Positions 1 to 9,125 of a DNA stretch of 64,000 nucleotides are shown piece by piece. The notes below the pieces were generated by a model. That model was not told the origin of the DNA and did not search any database. It worked only from the letters and a program-made list of their open reading frames with translations. Every line of letters starts with the position of its first letter. The stretch's first letter is position 1. The stretch comes from Rhizobium nepotum 39/7 (GTDB lineage: Bacteria > Pseudomonadota > Alphaproteobacteria > Rhizobiales > Rhizobiaceae). Where the stretch lies: positions 62,001 to 126,000 of the forward strand of contig NZ_JWJH01000010.1 in assembly GCF_000949865.1 (NCBI RefSeq), read 5' to 3'. A program made the translations under genes and the position numbers.

Positions 1-1944
1 GATGGCGATACATTTTCACTGGGCGTAACGCGCCGAACCTTTGTGGCGGGGCTTGGCGGCGTCGCCGCGCTTTCCGTCATCGGGACCTCGGCGAAAGCTG
101 CGGCCGGCAAGGAAGCGCCCGAACTGGCAGCCCTGGTGAAAGACGGCAAATTGCCGCCCCTGGCCGAGCGTCTGCCGAAAAACCCGATGGTGGTGACGCC
201 GCACGAGAAAATCGGCACCTATGGCGGCACGCTCCGCCGAGGCCTGCGCGGCTCTTCGGACCACAATGGCATCCTGCGCATGGTCGGCAATCAGGGACTG
301 GTTCGCTGGAACATGGACTTCACCGAAGTCCTGCCGAACCTGGCCGAGAAATGGGAGGTTAACGAGGACGCTACGCAGTTCACCTTCCATCTGTTGCAGG
401 GTGCGAAATGGTCGGATGGCCATCCCTTCACTGCGGATGACGTCGTGTTTGCCATTGAGGACTGCATCAAGAACAAGGAACTCTATAGCGCCACGCCAGC
501 GCAGCTTTCCGTTGCAGGCAAGGCGGTCGACGTCGAAAAAGTCGATGATTTCACGGTGAAGTTCAAATTCGCAGCGTCCAATGCGCTCTATCTCGAGAAC
601 CTGGCCACGCCGCTTGGTCAGCACCCAACGCTGTTTCCCAAGCATTATTGCAGCAAATTCCTGCCGAAATACAACACATCGCTCGATGCCGATGTGAAGG
701 CTGCGGGTGTATCAAGCTGGACGGAACTGTTCCGGGCCAAGTGCGGCGATATCGAAATTCCGTCCCGCTGGTCGAATGTCGACAAGCCGACGCTTGACCC
801 GTGGGTGGTCAAGGAACCCTATTCCGGCGGCGCGACACGGGTTGTGATGACCCGTAACCCTTACTTCTGGCAGGTCGATACGGAAGGCAATCAGCTGCCC
901 TACATCGATGAAGTCAATTTCGGCATTTCGCAGGATGTCGAATCGCTGATGTTGAACGTCATTTCCGGCAAGATCGATATTCAGGAGCGCCATATCAGCG
1001 TGCTGGCCAACAAGCCGACCCTGTCGCAGAATATGAAAAAGGGCGACTACCGTCTGCTGACGCTGGTGCCCTCAGCTGCACAGCAATGCCAGATTTACCT
1101 GAACATCACCCATAAAGACCCGGAAATGCGCAAGATGTTCGGCGACAAGTCGTTCCGTCAGGCGTTGTCCATCGCGCTCAACCGGCAGGAAATCATCGAT
1201 ATCGTCTATTTCGGTCAGAGCGAGGGATATCAGGCTGGGCCGCGCCCGACCCATCCCTGGTATAATGAAAAGCTGGCGCGTCAGTACACCGAATACGACG
1301 CCGACAAGGCGAACGATCTTCTCGACAAGGCCGGCTACGACAAGAAGAACGGCAACGGCATGCGGCTGCGGCCTGACGGTCAACCGATCTTCTTCTCGAT
1401 CGATGTCATACCTACGCTCTATCCCGATCTTGTCGATGCGCTGGAACTGGTGAAGGCGCAGTGGGCGCAGATCGGCGTCGATATCAAGGTCAACACCATC
1501 GAACGCGCGCTTTATTATACGCGCGGGGACGATAACGCCCATGACGCGGCGGTCTGGCCCGGCCCCGGCGGTCTTGATCCGATGCTCGATCCACGCGACT
1601 TCTTCGCGTTCCATCCGCAGGGATCGCGCTACGCCATTCCGTGGGCGCTCTGGTACACGTCCAACGGCCAGAAGGGCGAAGAGCCGCCCGAAAGCCAGAA
1701 GAAACGCTTCAAACTGTTCGACGAGGCGCGTTCGACAGCCGACCTTGCCAAGCGTGGCGAGAAGATGAAGGAAATCTTCGATATTGCGGCCGAAGAGTTC
1801 GAGACGATCGGTCTTTGCCTTGCGGTGGGTGGTTTCGGTATCATCCGCAACAATCTGCGCAATGTGCCGGAGAAAGAACCCGACAGCTGGTCGTGGCCCA
1901 ACCCCGGCCCGGCGTTGCCGCAACAGTTCACCTTCACAAGCTGA
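1..1944 (+). CDS. ABC transporter substrate-binding protein, family 5 (5' end outside window)
   Basis: Periplasmic solute-binding protein of the oligopeptide/nickel class (SBP_bac_5). The reading frame is open from base 1 with no stop, so the true start lies before the window; the first in-frame start-like codon is a GTG at 43, but the residues before it contain a twin-arginine motif (TRRTFVAG) followed by a hydrophobic stretch and an AKA cleavage site, so they belong to the protein. This suggests Tat export of a folded binding protein. The SBP domain covers roughly residues 100-600 of the visible 647. Two permeases and a double ATPase follow in the same direction, then a sugar-acid dehydratase and an aldose epimerase, so the ligand may be a sugar or sugar-acid derivative rather than a peptide. 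That ligand is inference. Confidence 0.9.
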   Translation, partial: DGDTFSLGVTRRTFVAGLGGVAALSVIGTSAKAAAGKEAPELAALVKDGKLPPLAERLPKNPMVVTPHEKIGTYGGTLRRGLRGSSDHNGILRMVGNQGLVRWNMDFTEVLPNLAEKWEVNEDATQFTFHLLQGAKWSDGHPFTADDVVFAIEDCIKNKELYSATPAQLSVAGKAVDVEKVDDFTVKFKFAASNALYLENLATPLGQHPTLFPKHYCSKFLPKYNTSLDADVKAAGVSSWTELFRAKCGDIEIPSRWSNVDKPTLDPWVVKEPYSGGATRVVMTRNPYFWQVDTEGNQLPYIDEVNFGISQDVESLMLNVISGKIDIQERHISVLANKPTLSQNMKKGDYRLLTLVPSAAQQCQIYLNITHKDPEMRKMFGDKSFRQALSIALNRQEIIDIVYFGQSEGYQAGPRPTHPWYNEKLARQYTEYDADKANDLLDKAGYDKKNGNGMRLRPDGQPIFFSIDVIPTLYPDLVDALELVKAQWAQIGVDIKVNTIERALYYTRGDDNAHDAAVWPGPGGLDPMLDPRDFFAFHPQGSRYAIPWALWYTSNGQKGEEPPESQKKRFKLFDEARSTADLAKRGEKMKEIFDIAAEEFETIGLCLAVGGFGIIRNNLRNVPEKEPDSWSWPNPGPALPQQFTFTS

Positions 1945-1957
1945 CACCGCCACATGG

Positions 1958-1983
1958 GCGTCGCTGCCTTAAAGCGGCGACGC
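1958..1983 (+). other. Intercistronic hairpin after substrate-binding gene
   Basis: A 10-bp stem (one G-T pair) with loop CTTAAA lies in the 121-base gap between the binding-protein gene and the first permease. No T tract follows, and the permeases continue in the same direction. I read it as an mRNA-stabilising or partially attenuating hairpin that would keep binding-protein transcript above permease transcript. Comparable hairpins follow two other binding-protein genes in this window. Confidence 0.5.
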
Positions 1984-2065
1984 CTCTCAGGTTGTTTCGA
2001 CCACCGACAACCCGACTTTCCGGTGAAAGGCGGCGCGTGCGGTATAATGTGATTGCGAGAGCGAC

Positions 2066-3052
2066 ATGCTGCTATTTATCGTAAAACGCCTGCTGTGGAT
2101 GATACCGTCCCTGTTCGCCGTCAGTTTCCTTGCCTTTGTCCTGATCCAGCTGCCGCCAGGCGATTATGTGACGACCTACATCGCCACACTGGCTGCCTCC
2201 AACGAGGTCATCGACCACAATACGGCGGCGCAGCTGCGTGAACGCTTTGGCCTCGATGACCCGATGATCATGCAATATCTGAAATGGATATGGGGCATTA
2301 TCAGTCGCGGCGATTTCGGCATCTCGTTCGAGTGGCAGCAGCCCGTTTCCGGCCTCATCTGGGAGCGCATGGCGCTGACGCTGGTTCTGGCCCTCGCAAG
2401 TCTTCTCGCAACCTGGGCCATTGCGCTTCCCATCGGCGTTTTCTCCGCCGTGCGCAAATATTCGATCGGCGATTATCTCTTTACCGCCTTCTCGTTTTTT
2501 GGCCTTTCCATACCGTCATTTTTGCTGGCGCTGGTGCTGATGTATGTCGCGGCGGTCGAATTCGGGGCCGATGTCGGCGGGCTGTTTTCTCCGGAGTATG
2601 AGACTGCCTCGTGGAGCATCGCCAAGATGGTGGATCTGATGGCCCATATCTGGCTGCCGGTCGCTATCCTTGCTGTGTCCTCCACGGCAAGCCTCATCCG
2701 CGTCATGCGTGCCAACATGCTGGACGAATTGCCCAAACCCTATGTGACCACCGCGCGCGCAAAGGGATTGTCCGAGTTCCGGCTGCTGACGAAATATCCT
2801 CTGAGAATTGCGCTCAACCCGTTCATTTCCACGATTGCATGGCTGTTGCCCAATCTCATTTCAGGCTCCGTGGTGGTCGCCATCGTGCTCAATCTGCCCA
2901 CTGCGGCTCCGCTGCTTTTGCAGTCGCTGATGGCGCAGGACATGTATCTCGCCGGCGCTTTCGTGCTTCTGATCTGCGCGCTGACGTTGATCGGATCGCT
3001 TATCAGCGACATCCTGCTTGCGCTGGTCGATCCGCGCATCCGTCTCGAATAG
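2066..3052 (+). CDS. ABC transporter permease, DppB/OppB type
   Basis: Inner-membrane permease of 328 residues, normal length for the DppB/OppB family. It has the N-terminal membrane anchor (VKRLLWMIPSLFAVSFLAF), about six membrane segments, and the cytoplasmic EAA-like loop (TTARAKGLSE) near residue 230 that contacts the ATPase. It starts at ATG 2066 after a weak purine-rich ribosome site. It pairs with the DppC-type permease 9 bases downstream and should form the channel for the ligand bound by the upstream protein. The long gap before it, with a hairpin, is the only break in an otherwise tight operon. Confidence 0.93.
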   Translation: MLLFIVKRLLWMIPSLFAVSFLAFVLIQLPPGDYVTTYIATLAASNEVIDHNTAAQLRERFGLDDPMIMQYLKWIWGIISRGDFGISFEWQQPVSGLIWERMALTLVLALASLLATWAIALPIGVFSAVRKYSIGDYLFTAFSFFGLSIPSFLLALVLMYVAAVEFGADVGGLFSPEYETASWSIAKMVDLMAHIWLPVAILAVSSTASLIRVMRANMLDELPKPYVTTARAKGLSEFRLLTKYPLRIALNPFISTIAWLLPNLISGSVVVAIVLNLPTAAPLLLQSLMAQDMYLAGAFVLLICALTLIGSLISDILLALVDPRIRLE

Positions 3053-3061
3053 GAGGCCGCC

Positions 3062-4186
3062 ATGAGCGATATCGCCGTTACCACCACTATCCGGCCAGAC
3101 CGTGCCGCCGTCGCCTCGCAGTGGCAGCTCATCTGGTGGGCGTTCAAACGCCACAGGCTGGCCATGGCCGCCCTGTTCGTCACAATCGCCATGTATGTCA
3201 TTGCGCTCATCCCCGGATTTTTCGCCATAAACGATCCGGTGCTGCAGAATGCGCGCGCCACCTTCCATCCGCCGCAGAGCGTGCATTTCATCGACAGGAC
3301 CGACGGTTTCTCGTTCGGACTGCATTATTATCCGCTGAAGCTGACGCGCGATCCTGAGACGCTGGCGGCGGTGTTCGTCGAAGATACGGGCAAGAAAATC
3401 CCGATCCAGCTTTTCGGTCGCGGTTACGAATATTCCGTGTTTGGCCTGTTCACCACGGATATCCATCTGCTGGCCTCCACCGACAAAACGCGGCCGCTCT
3501 TTCTTTTCGGTGCGGACCGTCTCGGCCGCGATGTCTTCAGTCGTGTCGTACAGGGGTCGCAGATTTCCCTGTCGATCGGCCTCGTGGGCGTGTTTTTCTC
3601 GCTTCTGCTCGGCGTCGTCCTCGGTGGTATCTCGGGATATTACGGTGGCCGCATCGATTTCGTCATGCAGCGCGTGATCGACTTCGTTTTGTCACTGCCC
3701 ACCATTCCCATATGGTTGGCGCTTGCCGCCGCCCTGCCGCAGGGCTGGCCGGCAACCCTTCAATACATGATGATCACCATCATCCTGTCCTTGACCGGCT
3801 GGGCCCAGCTTGCCCGCGTCGTGCGAGGCAGGTTCCTGTCGCTGAGGACGGAAGAATTCGTGGCTGCTGCCCGGCTGGATGGCGTACCGGAAGGGCGCAT
3901 CATTTTCCGCCATATGCTACCCAGTTTTTCGAGCCACATCATTGCCTCGGTCACCTTGGCCGTTCCGGCAATGATCCTTGCGGAAACCTCGCTGTCCTTC
4001 CTCGGCCTTGGCCTCCAACCGCCCACCATTTCCTGGGGCGTGCTTCTTCGCGAGGCGCAGAACATTCGCTCGATCGCAACGGCGCCGTGGCTGTTCCTGC
4101 CCGGCGTGGCGGTGGTCGTGGCCGTCATGGCACTCAATCTCTTGGGTGACGGTCTGCGTGACGCAGCCGATCCCTACAACAAGTGA
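3062..4186 (+). CDS. ABC transporter permease, DppC/OppC type
   Basis: Second permease, 374 residues, longer than the usual ~290-300 of DppC because of an extra region of about 90 residues (roughly 60-155) between the first membrane helix and the conserved GADRLGRDVFSR motif; this insert should face the periplasm. The EAA loop (AAARLDGVPEG) is near residue 270. A good ribosome site (AGGAGG) precedes ATG 3062. The long periplasmic insert is seen in DppC-like permeases of some carbohydrate-type importers in rhizobia, which fits the sugar-enzyme neighbours. It is followed 8 bases after its stop by the ATPase gene. Confidence 0.93.
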   Translation: MSDIAVTTTIRPDRAAVASQWQLIWWAFKRHRLAMAALFVTIAMYVIALIPGFFAINDPVLQNARATFHPPQSVHFIDRTDGFSFGLHYYPLKLTRDPETLAAVFVEDTGKKIPIQLFGRGYEYSVFGLFTTDIHLLASTDKTRPLFLFGADRLGRDVFSRVVQGSQISLSIGLVGVFFSLLLGVVLGGISGYYGGRIDFVMQRVIDFVLSLPTIPIWLALAAALPQGWPATLQYMMITIILSLTGWAQLARVVRGRFLSLRTEEFVAAARLDGVPEGRIIFRHMLPSFSSHIIASVTLAVPAMILAETSLSFLGLGLQPPTISWGVLLREAQNIRSIATAPWLFLPGVAVVVAVMALNLLGDGLRDAADPYNK

Positions 4187-4194
4187 GGCCCCGG

Positions 4195-5919
4195 ATGAGC
4201 GATATCCTTTCCATGAAGCCCGCCAGGCCCCTGCTCGAAGTTCGCAATCTGGTGACCGAATTTCCCGTCAGAAACGGTGTTTTCCGCGCGGTCGACGACC
4301 TGTCTTTTTCCATCGATCCCGGCAAGACGCTCTGCGTCGTCGGCGAAAGCGGCTCCGGCAAATCCGTCACCGCCCGCTCAATCCTGCAGATCATCGACAG
4401 CCCCGGCCACATCGCGTCGGGATCGATCATCCTCAACCGTGCCGATGGCACGTCGCTCGATCTGGCAAAGCTCGATCCGCGCAGCCGGGCCATCCGCTCG
4501 GTGCGCGGCGCAGACATCGCGATGATTTTTCAGGAGCCGATGTCGTCGCTGTCCCCGGTTCACACTGTCGGCGACCAGATAACCGAGGTCCTGCGTCTGC
4601 ATTTGAAGATGAGCAAGGCACAGGCGCGGACTGAGGCCATCGAGCTGCTGCGCCAGGTGGAAATTCCCAATCCCGAAAAGGCGCTGGATCGCTATGCCTT
4701 TCAGTATTCGGGCGGCATGCGTCAGCGCGCCATGATTGCCATGGCGCTGGCCTGCAAACCGCAGCTGCTGATCGCCGACGAACCGACGACGGCGCTTGAT
4801 GTCACCACACAGGCCGAAATCCTCGACCTGATATCAAGGCTGCAAAAGGCGCATGGCATGGCGGTGCTGTTCATCACCCATGACATGGGCGTGGTGGCGC
4901 AGATTGCCGACGACGTGCTGGTCATGCATCACGGCGTCGCCAAGGAATACGGCACGGTCGATGAGATATTCCACAGCCCGCAGGACCCCTATACCCGCAT
5001 GTTGATCGGCTCCGTTCTGAAGCTGGAGCAAAAAGCGGAGATCAGGCTCGCACGGCCTCCGCTCGATCTTACCGCAGCGCCTGTCCTCGAGGTGAAGGAC
5101 CTCTCCATGCACTTTGGAGAGATGAAGGCGCTGGACGGCGTGTCGATCAAACTTCTTCCGGGCGAGACGCTCGGCATCGTGGGAGAGAGCGGTTCCGGCA
5201 AGACCACGATGGGCCGCTCCATCATGCGCCTTTACGATCCGACCGGCGGCGAGATGCTCTACCGCCGGGCGGACGGCTCGGTGGTCGATCTCGCCAAGAT
5301 CGAAGGTGCCGAACTGAAGGCGGCACGGCGCGAGCTGCGCATGGTTTTTCAGGATCCGTTCGGTTCGCTCAATCCGCGTATGACGGTCGCGCAGGTTATC
5401 GGTGAGCCATTGCTGGTCAACGGTATTGCCAGGGGCAAGGAGCTTGATGAACGCGTCTGCGCGCTGATGGAGCAGGTGGGTCTGGAGCCCGCCGGGCGTG
5501 AACGTTACCCGCATGCCTTTTCGGGCGGCCAGCGCCAGCGCATCGGCATCGCCCGCGCCATCACGTTGAAGCCGCGCATCATCGTTGCGGATGAGGCGAC
5601 ATCGGCGCTCGATGTCTCGGTCCGGTTCCAGGTGCTGGATCTGCTCATGCGCCTGCAGGACGAGCTTGGGCTCGCTTATATCTTCATCAGCCATGATATC
5701 GGCGTCATCCGCTACATGTGCGACCGCGTCGGGGTGATGTATCGCGGCAAGCTCGTCGAGGTGGGAGATGCGGAAAAAGTCTGCAACACGCCTGATCACC
5801 CTTATACGCAGGCCCTTCTTTCGGCCATTCCGCGCCCGGACCCGCGCGACCGCGACCGCACGAGAAGGTTCCGCTACGTCGAGCCGCCCGAGATCAAGAA
5901 CGGAGCCGCCGCCAGATAA
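4195..5919 (+). CDS. ABC transporter ATP-binding protein, fused DppD-DppF type
   Basis: Single polypeptide of 574 residues carrying two complete nucleotide-binding domains, the equivalent of DppD plus DppF. The first half has Walker A GESGSGKS, signature YSGGMRQR and Walker [13 protein letters not shown]; the second has [17 protein letters not shown] and IIVADEATSALD. Each half ends in the oligopeptide-ATPase tail (DPYTRML; HPYTQALLSAIP). I chose ATG 4195, which has a GAGG ribosome site 6 bases upstream, over a GTG at 4183 that overlaps the previous stop. It powers the importer encoded just upstream. Confidence 0.93.
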   Translation: MSDILSMKPARPLLEVRNLVTEFPVRNGVFRAVDDLSFSIDPGKTLCVVGESGSGKSVTARSILQIIDSPGHIASGSIILNRADGTSLDLAKLDPRSRAIRSVRGADIAMIFQEPMSSLSPVHTVGDQITEVLRLHLKMSKAQARTEAIELLRQVEIPNPEKALDRYAFQYSGGMRQRAMIAMALACKPQLLIADEPTTALDVTTQAEILDLISRLQKAHGMAVLFITHDMGVVAQIADDVLVMHHGVAKEYGTVDEIFHSPQDPYTRMLIGSVLKLEQKAEIRLARPPLDLTAAPVLEVKDLSMHFGEMKALDGVSIKLLPGETLGIVGESGSGKTTMGRSIMRLYDPTGGEMLYRRADGSVVDLAKIEGAELKAARRELRMVFQDPFGSLNPRMTVAQVIGEPLLVNGIARGKELDERVCALMEQVGLEPAGRERYPHAFSGGQRQRIGIARAITLKPRIIVADEATSALDVSVRFQVLDLLMRLQDELGLAYIFISHDIGVIRYMCDRVGVMYRGKLVEVGDAEKVCNTPDHPYTQALLSAIPRPDPRDRDRTRRFRYVEPPEIKNGAAAR

Positions 5920-5963
5920 CAGCGCGGCTGTCGCTTCTCGCAATTCAAGAGGAAGACCAAAGC

Positions 5964-7151
5964 ATGAAAATCGATCGCATGCGGGTATTCGTTACCCGCG
6001 ACAAGGACCGCCCCCGCGTCATCGTCGCTCTCGACACCGATGATGGTTTGACTGGTTGGGGCGAATGCTACAATCACGGCCCCGATCTCGCATTGCCCCC
6101 GGTTCTGGATTACCTCTACGGCTTCCTTGCCGGGCAGGATCCGACGCGGGTCGAATATCTCTACAATCTCCTCCTCCAGCAAAACCGCTTTCCGCCCGGA
6201 GCACTCGGTCTTTCGGCAATCTCCGCGCTCGATCATTGCCTCTGGGACCTTGCCGCCAAGGCGGCGGGGGTGCCTGTCTACAAGCTGCTCGGCGGCGAAG
6301 TACGTGACCGCATCAAGGTCTATGCCGGCGTCTACACGGCGCCGGATGCGCCGGCGGCAAAGGAAGAATTTGACCGTCTCAACGAGGACTGGGGGTTCAC
6401 GGCCTTCAAGCTCAGCCCCTGGCGCGTCGATATTCACGCCCATCGCTGGGGGGAGGTGGTACGCAGTTCGGCCGAATATTTCCGCTCGCTTCGCGAAACG
6501 GTGCGGTCCGATTACGATATTGCCTTTGACGCCCATGCCAAGATTTTCGAGCCTGCCGCCGCCCGTCAGCTCGGCAATGCGCTTGCTCCTTACGATCCCC
6601 TGTTTTTTGAAGAGCCGTTGCGCCCGGAAAACATCGAGATGTGGGGAGACCTGAAGCAGGGGCTGAACTGCACGCTGGCCACGGGTGAAAGTCTTTATAA
6701 CCGCAATGAATTCCTGCGTCTTCTGCAAGTCCGGGGCGCGGATATCATTCAACCGGATATCTGCGTTGTCGGTGGTATGTCGGAAATGCGCCGCATCGCC
6801 ACGCTTGCTGAAGCTCATTTCGTCAGCATTGCGCCGCACAACCCCATGGGTCCGCTCGCCACGGCCGTCAATGTCCATTTCTCCGCCGCCCAGCAGAATT
6901 TCCGTATTCTTGAATACAGGCTGCCGAAAGGGCAGTGCTACGTTTATGGCGGGACCGATCTCGAAAAACGCGAGGATGAAACGCGCTATGTCGTCGACCC
7001 TTATCTGCCAAAGGACGGATATCTGGAACTGAGGCCGGATCGTCCGGGCTGGGGGGTCGAGATGGATGAAAAGGCCATGCAGGAAGATAGTTACGTTCAT
7101 TGGCAAAGACGGGTGCCGAAACGTCCCGATGGCTCCTATGCCTTTGCCTGA
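5964..7151 (+). CDS. Mandelate racemase/enolase-superfamily sugar-acid dehydratase (galactonate dehydratase-like)
   Basis: Enolase-superfamily enzyme, 395 residues, predicted cytoplasmic. An N-terminal capping domain is followed by a TIM barrel. Visible active-site elements are D189 and H191 (FDAHAK), E216/E217 (FFEEPLRPEN), E242 (ATGES) and H292 (APHNPMGP), the arrangement of the galactonate/mannonate dehydratase branch in which a Mg-bound sugar acid loses water to give a 2-keto-3-deoxy acid. Start ATG 5964 follows an AGAGGAAG site. It sits 44 bases after the ATPase gene, so its substrate is probably what the transporter brings in. The exact sugar acid cannot be read from sequence. Confidence 0.85.
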   Translation: MKIDRMRVFVTRDKDRPRVIVALDTDDGLTGWGECYNHGPDLALPPVLDYLYGFLAGQDPTRVEYLYNLLLQQNRFPPGALGLSAISALDHCLWDLAAKAAGVPVYKLLGGEVRDRIKVYAGVYTAPDAPAAKEEFDRLNEDWGFTAFKLSPWRVDIHAHRWGEVVRSSAEYFRSLRETVRSDYDIAFDAHAKIFEPAAARQLGNALAPYDPLFFEEPLRPENIEMWGDLKQGLNCTLATGESLYNRNEFLRLLQVRGADIIQPDICVVGGMSEMRRIATLAEAHFVSIAPHNPMGPLATAVNVHFSAAQQNFRILEYRLPKGQCYVYGGTDLEKREDETRYVVDPYLPKDGYLELRPDRPGWGVEMDEKAMQEDSYVHWQRRVPKRPDGSYAFA

Positions 7152-8016
7152 AACGGTTACGATTGCCTGCGGGCAGCTTTCAGCACGCCTGCGCCCTTCA
7201 TGGGGCGGCAGGATGACCCATCTACACCATGCGAACCATGGCGACATTCTGGTGCCGACAACCGAAGAGGCTTTCGACCCGTTCAACTGGCCGAGGGCCG
7301 GTGCCTACCCGCTGTTTCCCTACCACAACCGGCTATATGGCGGCTCGTTCGTTCATGCGGGCGTCCGCCATGATCTTCTTCCGCATCCGGCCCTTGCGCC
7401 GGACGCCATGCATGGCCCCGCTCACCGTCGATCATGGGATATTTCCAGCCTGTCGTCCGATCGGTGTGCGCTGGTGCTTGACTACAAGGCGGATGAGGAA
7501 TGGCCATTTTCTTTCCGCGCCGAGCAGTCTTTCAGGCTTGAGGACGAGTGTCTGACAGTGGAATTGTCCATAACCAGTCTGGCGGACAGGCCTGCCCCGG
7601 TTTCTCTTGGCTGGCATCCCTATTTTGCTGCCGGGCTCGGCTGCGACGCGCGCACGGATGCCAAGCTGCAATTTCCCCTCGATGCGCGGAACGTGCCAAC
7701 CGGCCAGCCAGCGGTGCCTCGCCCGGAACCTGCCATTCCTGCTGCGACGGGATACACCTTGCATTTCACTGATTGGTCAAATGCGCGTGTCGGGTCAGGC
7801 AGATTTTCGCTGCTGCTCGAGGCTGATCCCGTTTTTAGCCATCTCGCTGTCCACCGTATGGACCGCCATCTTTGTCTTGAACCCGTTTCCATGGCCGCTG
7901 GAGCGCTTGGCTTGCCGGAAACAAGCCGAAAAGGGCAGGGTGTCGAAACGATCTCGCCCGGCGAGCGACTGTCGGGGCGCATCAGGGTCTCCATCGATAC
8001 GGATCACGGGCCCTGA
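7129..8016 (+). CDS. Aldose 1-epimerase family protein
   Basis: Galactose-mutarotase-fold protein of about 295 residues. Family signatures are visible: LRPSWGGRMTHL near the N terminus, YPLFPYHNRL, MHGPAHR and GWHPYF. The usual role is interconversion of alpha and beta anomers of an aldose. The start is uncertain: ATG 7129 overlaps the end of the dehydratase gene by 23 bases and ATG 7138 by 14; the family homology begins only after both. It ends the first operon and supports a sugar rather than a peptide as the transported ligand. Confidence 0.82.
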   Translation: MAPMPLPETVTIACGQLSARLRPSWGGRMTHLHHANHGDILVPTTEEAFDPFNWPRAGAYPLFPYHNRLYGGSFVHAGVRHDLLPHPALAPDAMHGPAHRRSWDISSLSSDRCALVLDYKADEEWPFSFRAEQSFRLEDECLTVELSITSLADRPAPVSLGWHPYFAAGLGCDARTDAKLQFPLDARNVPTGQPAVPRPEPAIPAATGYTLHFTDWSNARVGSGRFSLLLEADPVFSHLAVHRMDRHLCLEPVSMAAGALGLPETSRKGQGVETISPGERLSGRIRVSIDTDHGP

Positions 8017-8063
8017 AACAGATCGAAGTGGACAGGGGATAGCGACCGATGTCTGCACCGTAT

Positions 8064-8090
8064 CGAAATTTCCGGATCAGGCAAATTTCG
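8064..8090. terminator. Possible bidirectional terminator between convergent genes
   Basis: Perfect 8-bp inverted repeat (CGAAATTT and AAATTTCG) with an 11-base loop between the epimerase operon and the convergent LysR gene, overlapping the last codons of the latter. It is AT-rich and gives T runs in both directions, but the stem is weak. Confidence 0.3.
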
Positions 8091-9003
8091 TGAGCAATAG
8101 ACGGTTCCGACCTGAAAACTGACGGCGGGCAAATTCCACGAAATCCAGAACCGCTTTGGACTCTTCGTTTGCCTGCCATCCAACAACCAGTTCCACCTCG
8201 TCCGGAATTTCCGTCAGCGGCCGATAGACGAGATGCGGACTGAGATTGTGTGAAAGCCAGGATGGGGCAATCGCGATCCCGACGCCTGCCGCAACAAGTG
8301 TTGCGATTGCAAGCGTGTGTGACACTTCCTGAACGACCATGGGATAAATGCCCGCACGGCGAAACGCGTCCATGATGACGTGGTGATAACTCGCACCCAC
8401 CGTTGGCGCATAGATAATGATAGGCTCACCAGCGAAGTCCTTTACGCCGACATCCTGCTGGTCGGCAAGCCGGTGATGCTTCGGCAGGACAGCGACAAAA
8501 CCTTCTTTCAGCAGATGCTCTGTTTTCAGAAAACCCGCAGGGTTGGTGGGCCGGATAAAGGCAACCTGCACCTTTCCACTCTGCAGCATCTCCAATTGGC
8601 TTGCCGTTCCCAGCAACTGTACGTCCACCTGAATATTCGGGTATTTTTTGTGGAATTCGGCAATCACGCCCGGCAGCACGTGCGACAAAGCCACATGAAC
8701 GCCGCTCACGTAAATCTTTCCACCATCGTCGCCAGAAATAGAACGGGTGTGCGTGACCGCCCGGTCGATGCCACCTAGAATTTCCATCGCGTGTCTAAGG
8801 AATATCTCTCCTGCGGGCGTCAGTTTCACGCTGCGCGTCGTACGCAGGAAAAGACGTGTTCCAATCCGTTCCTCAAGCTGACGTATCTGCTGGCTTAGGG
8901 GTGCCTGTGCCATGCCCAACTTGTCCGCCGCCCGGCTGAAATGCAGCTCCTCGGCAACGCAGACAAAATAATGAAGGTGACGAAACTCGATGCCATATTT
9001 CAT
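8077..9003 (-). CDS. LysR-family transcriptional regulator
   Basis: 308 residues. The N-terminal winged helix-turn-helix (FRHLHYFVCVAEELHFSRAA) and the following SQQIRQLEERIG are typical of the BenM/CatR-like branch of LysR regulators; the rest is the periplasmic-binding-protein-like effector domain. It is divergently transcribed from the transporter/creatininase operon that starts at 9126, with a 122-base intergenic region containing a long inverted repeat, the usual layout for a regulator of the adjacent operon. The effector is unknown; a substrate or product of the operon is likely. Confidence 0.92.
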   Translation of the reverse strand: MKYGIEFRHLHYFVCVAEELHFSRAADKLGMAQAPLSQQIRQLEERIGTRLFLRTTRSVKLTPAGEIFLRHAMEILGGIDRAVTHTRSISGDDGGKIYVSGVHVALSHVLPGVIAEFHKKYPNIQVDVQLLGTASQLEMLQSGKVQVAFIRPTNPAGFLKTEHLLKEGFVAVLPKHHRLADQQDVGVKDFAGEPIIIYAPTVGASYHHVIMDAFRRAGIYPMVVQEVSHTLAIATLVAAGVGIAIAPSWLSHNLSPHLVYRPLTEIPDEVELVVGWQANEESKAVLDFVEFARRQFSGRNRLLLTKFA

Positions 9004-9050
9004 ATGCTACGAATATCAATGTACGGGCTATTTTGTAATAGATAATACTT

Positions 9051-9093
9051 TATTCCCGTGATTATCTTAAAAAAAATGAAAATAACGGGAATA
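9051..9093. promoter_or_regulatory. Inverted repeat in divergent LysR promoter region
   Basis: Perfect 9-base arms TATTCCCGT (9051-9059) and ACGGGAATA (9085-9093) are separated by 25 bases of very AT-rich DNA. Arm centres are 34 bases apart, about three helical turns, which suits binding of a LysR tetramer. It lies 48 bases upstream of the LysR start and 33 bases before the start of the permease gene. Confidence 0.45.
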
Positions 9094-9125
9094 GCTGAAA
9101 CATCAGTTCCAGAAAACGGAGCGCC

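Noticed and set aside
2043-2048. TATAAT before the first permease as an internal promoter
   Set aside because: No matching -35 element; the permease is more simply part of the upstream operon.
5874-7286. 470-codon minus-strand frame opposite the dehydratase
   Set aside because: Shadow of the enolase-superfamily gene; no family features.
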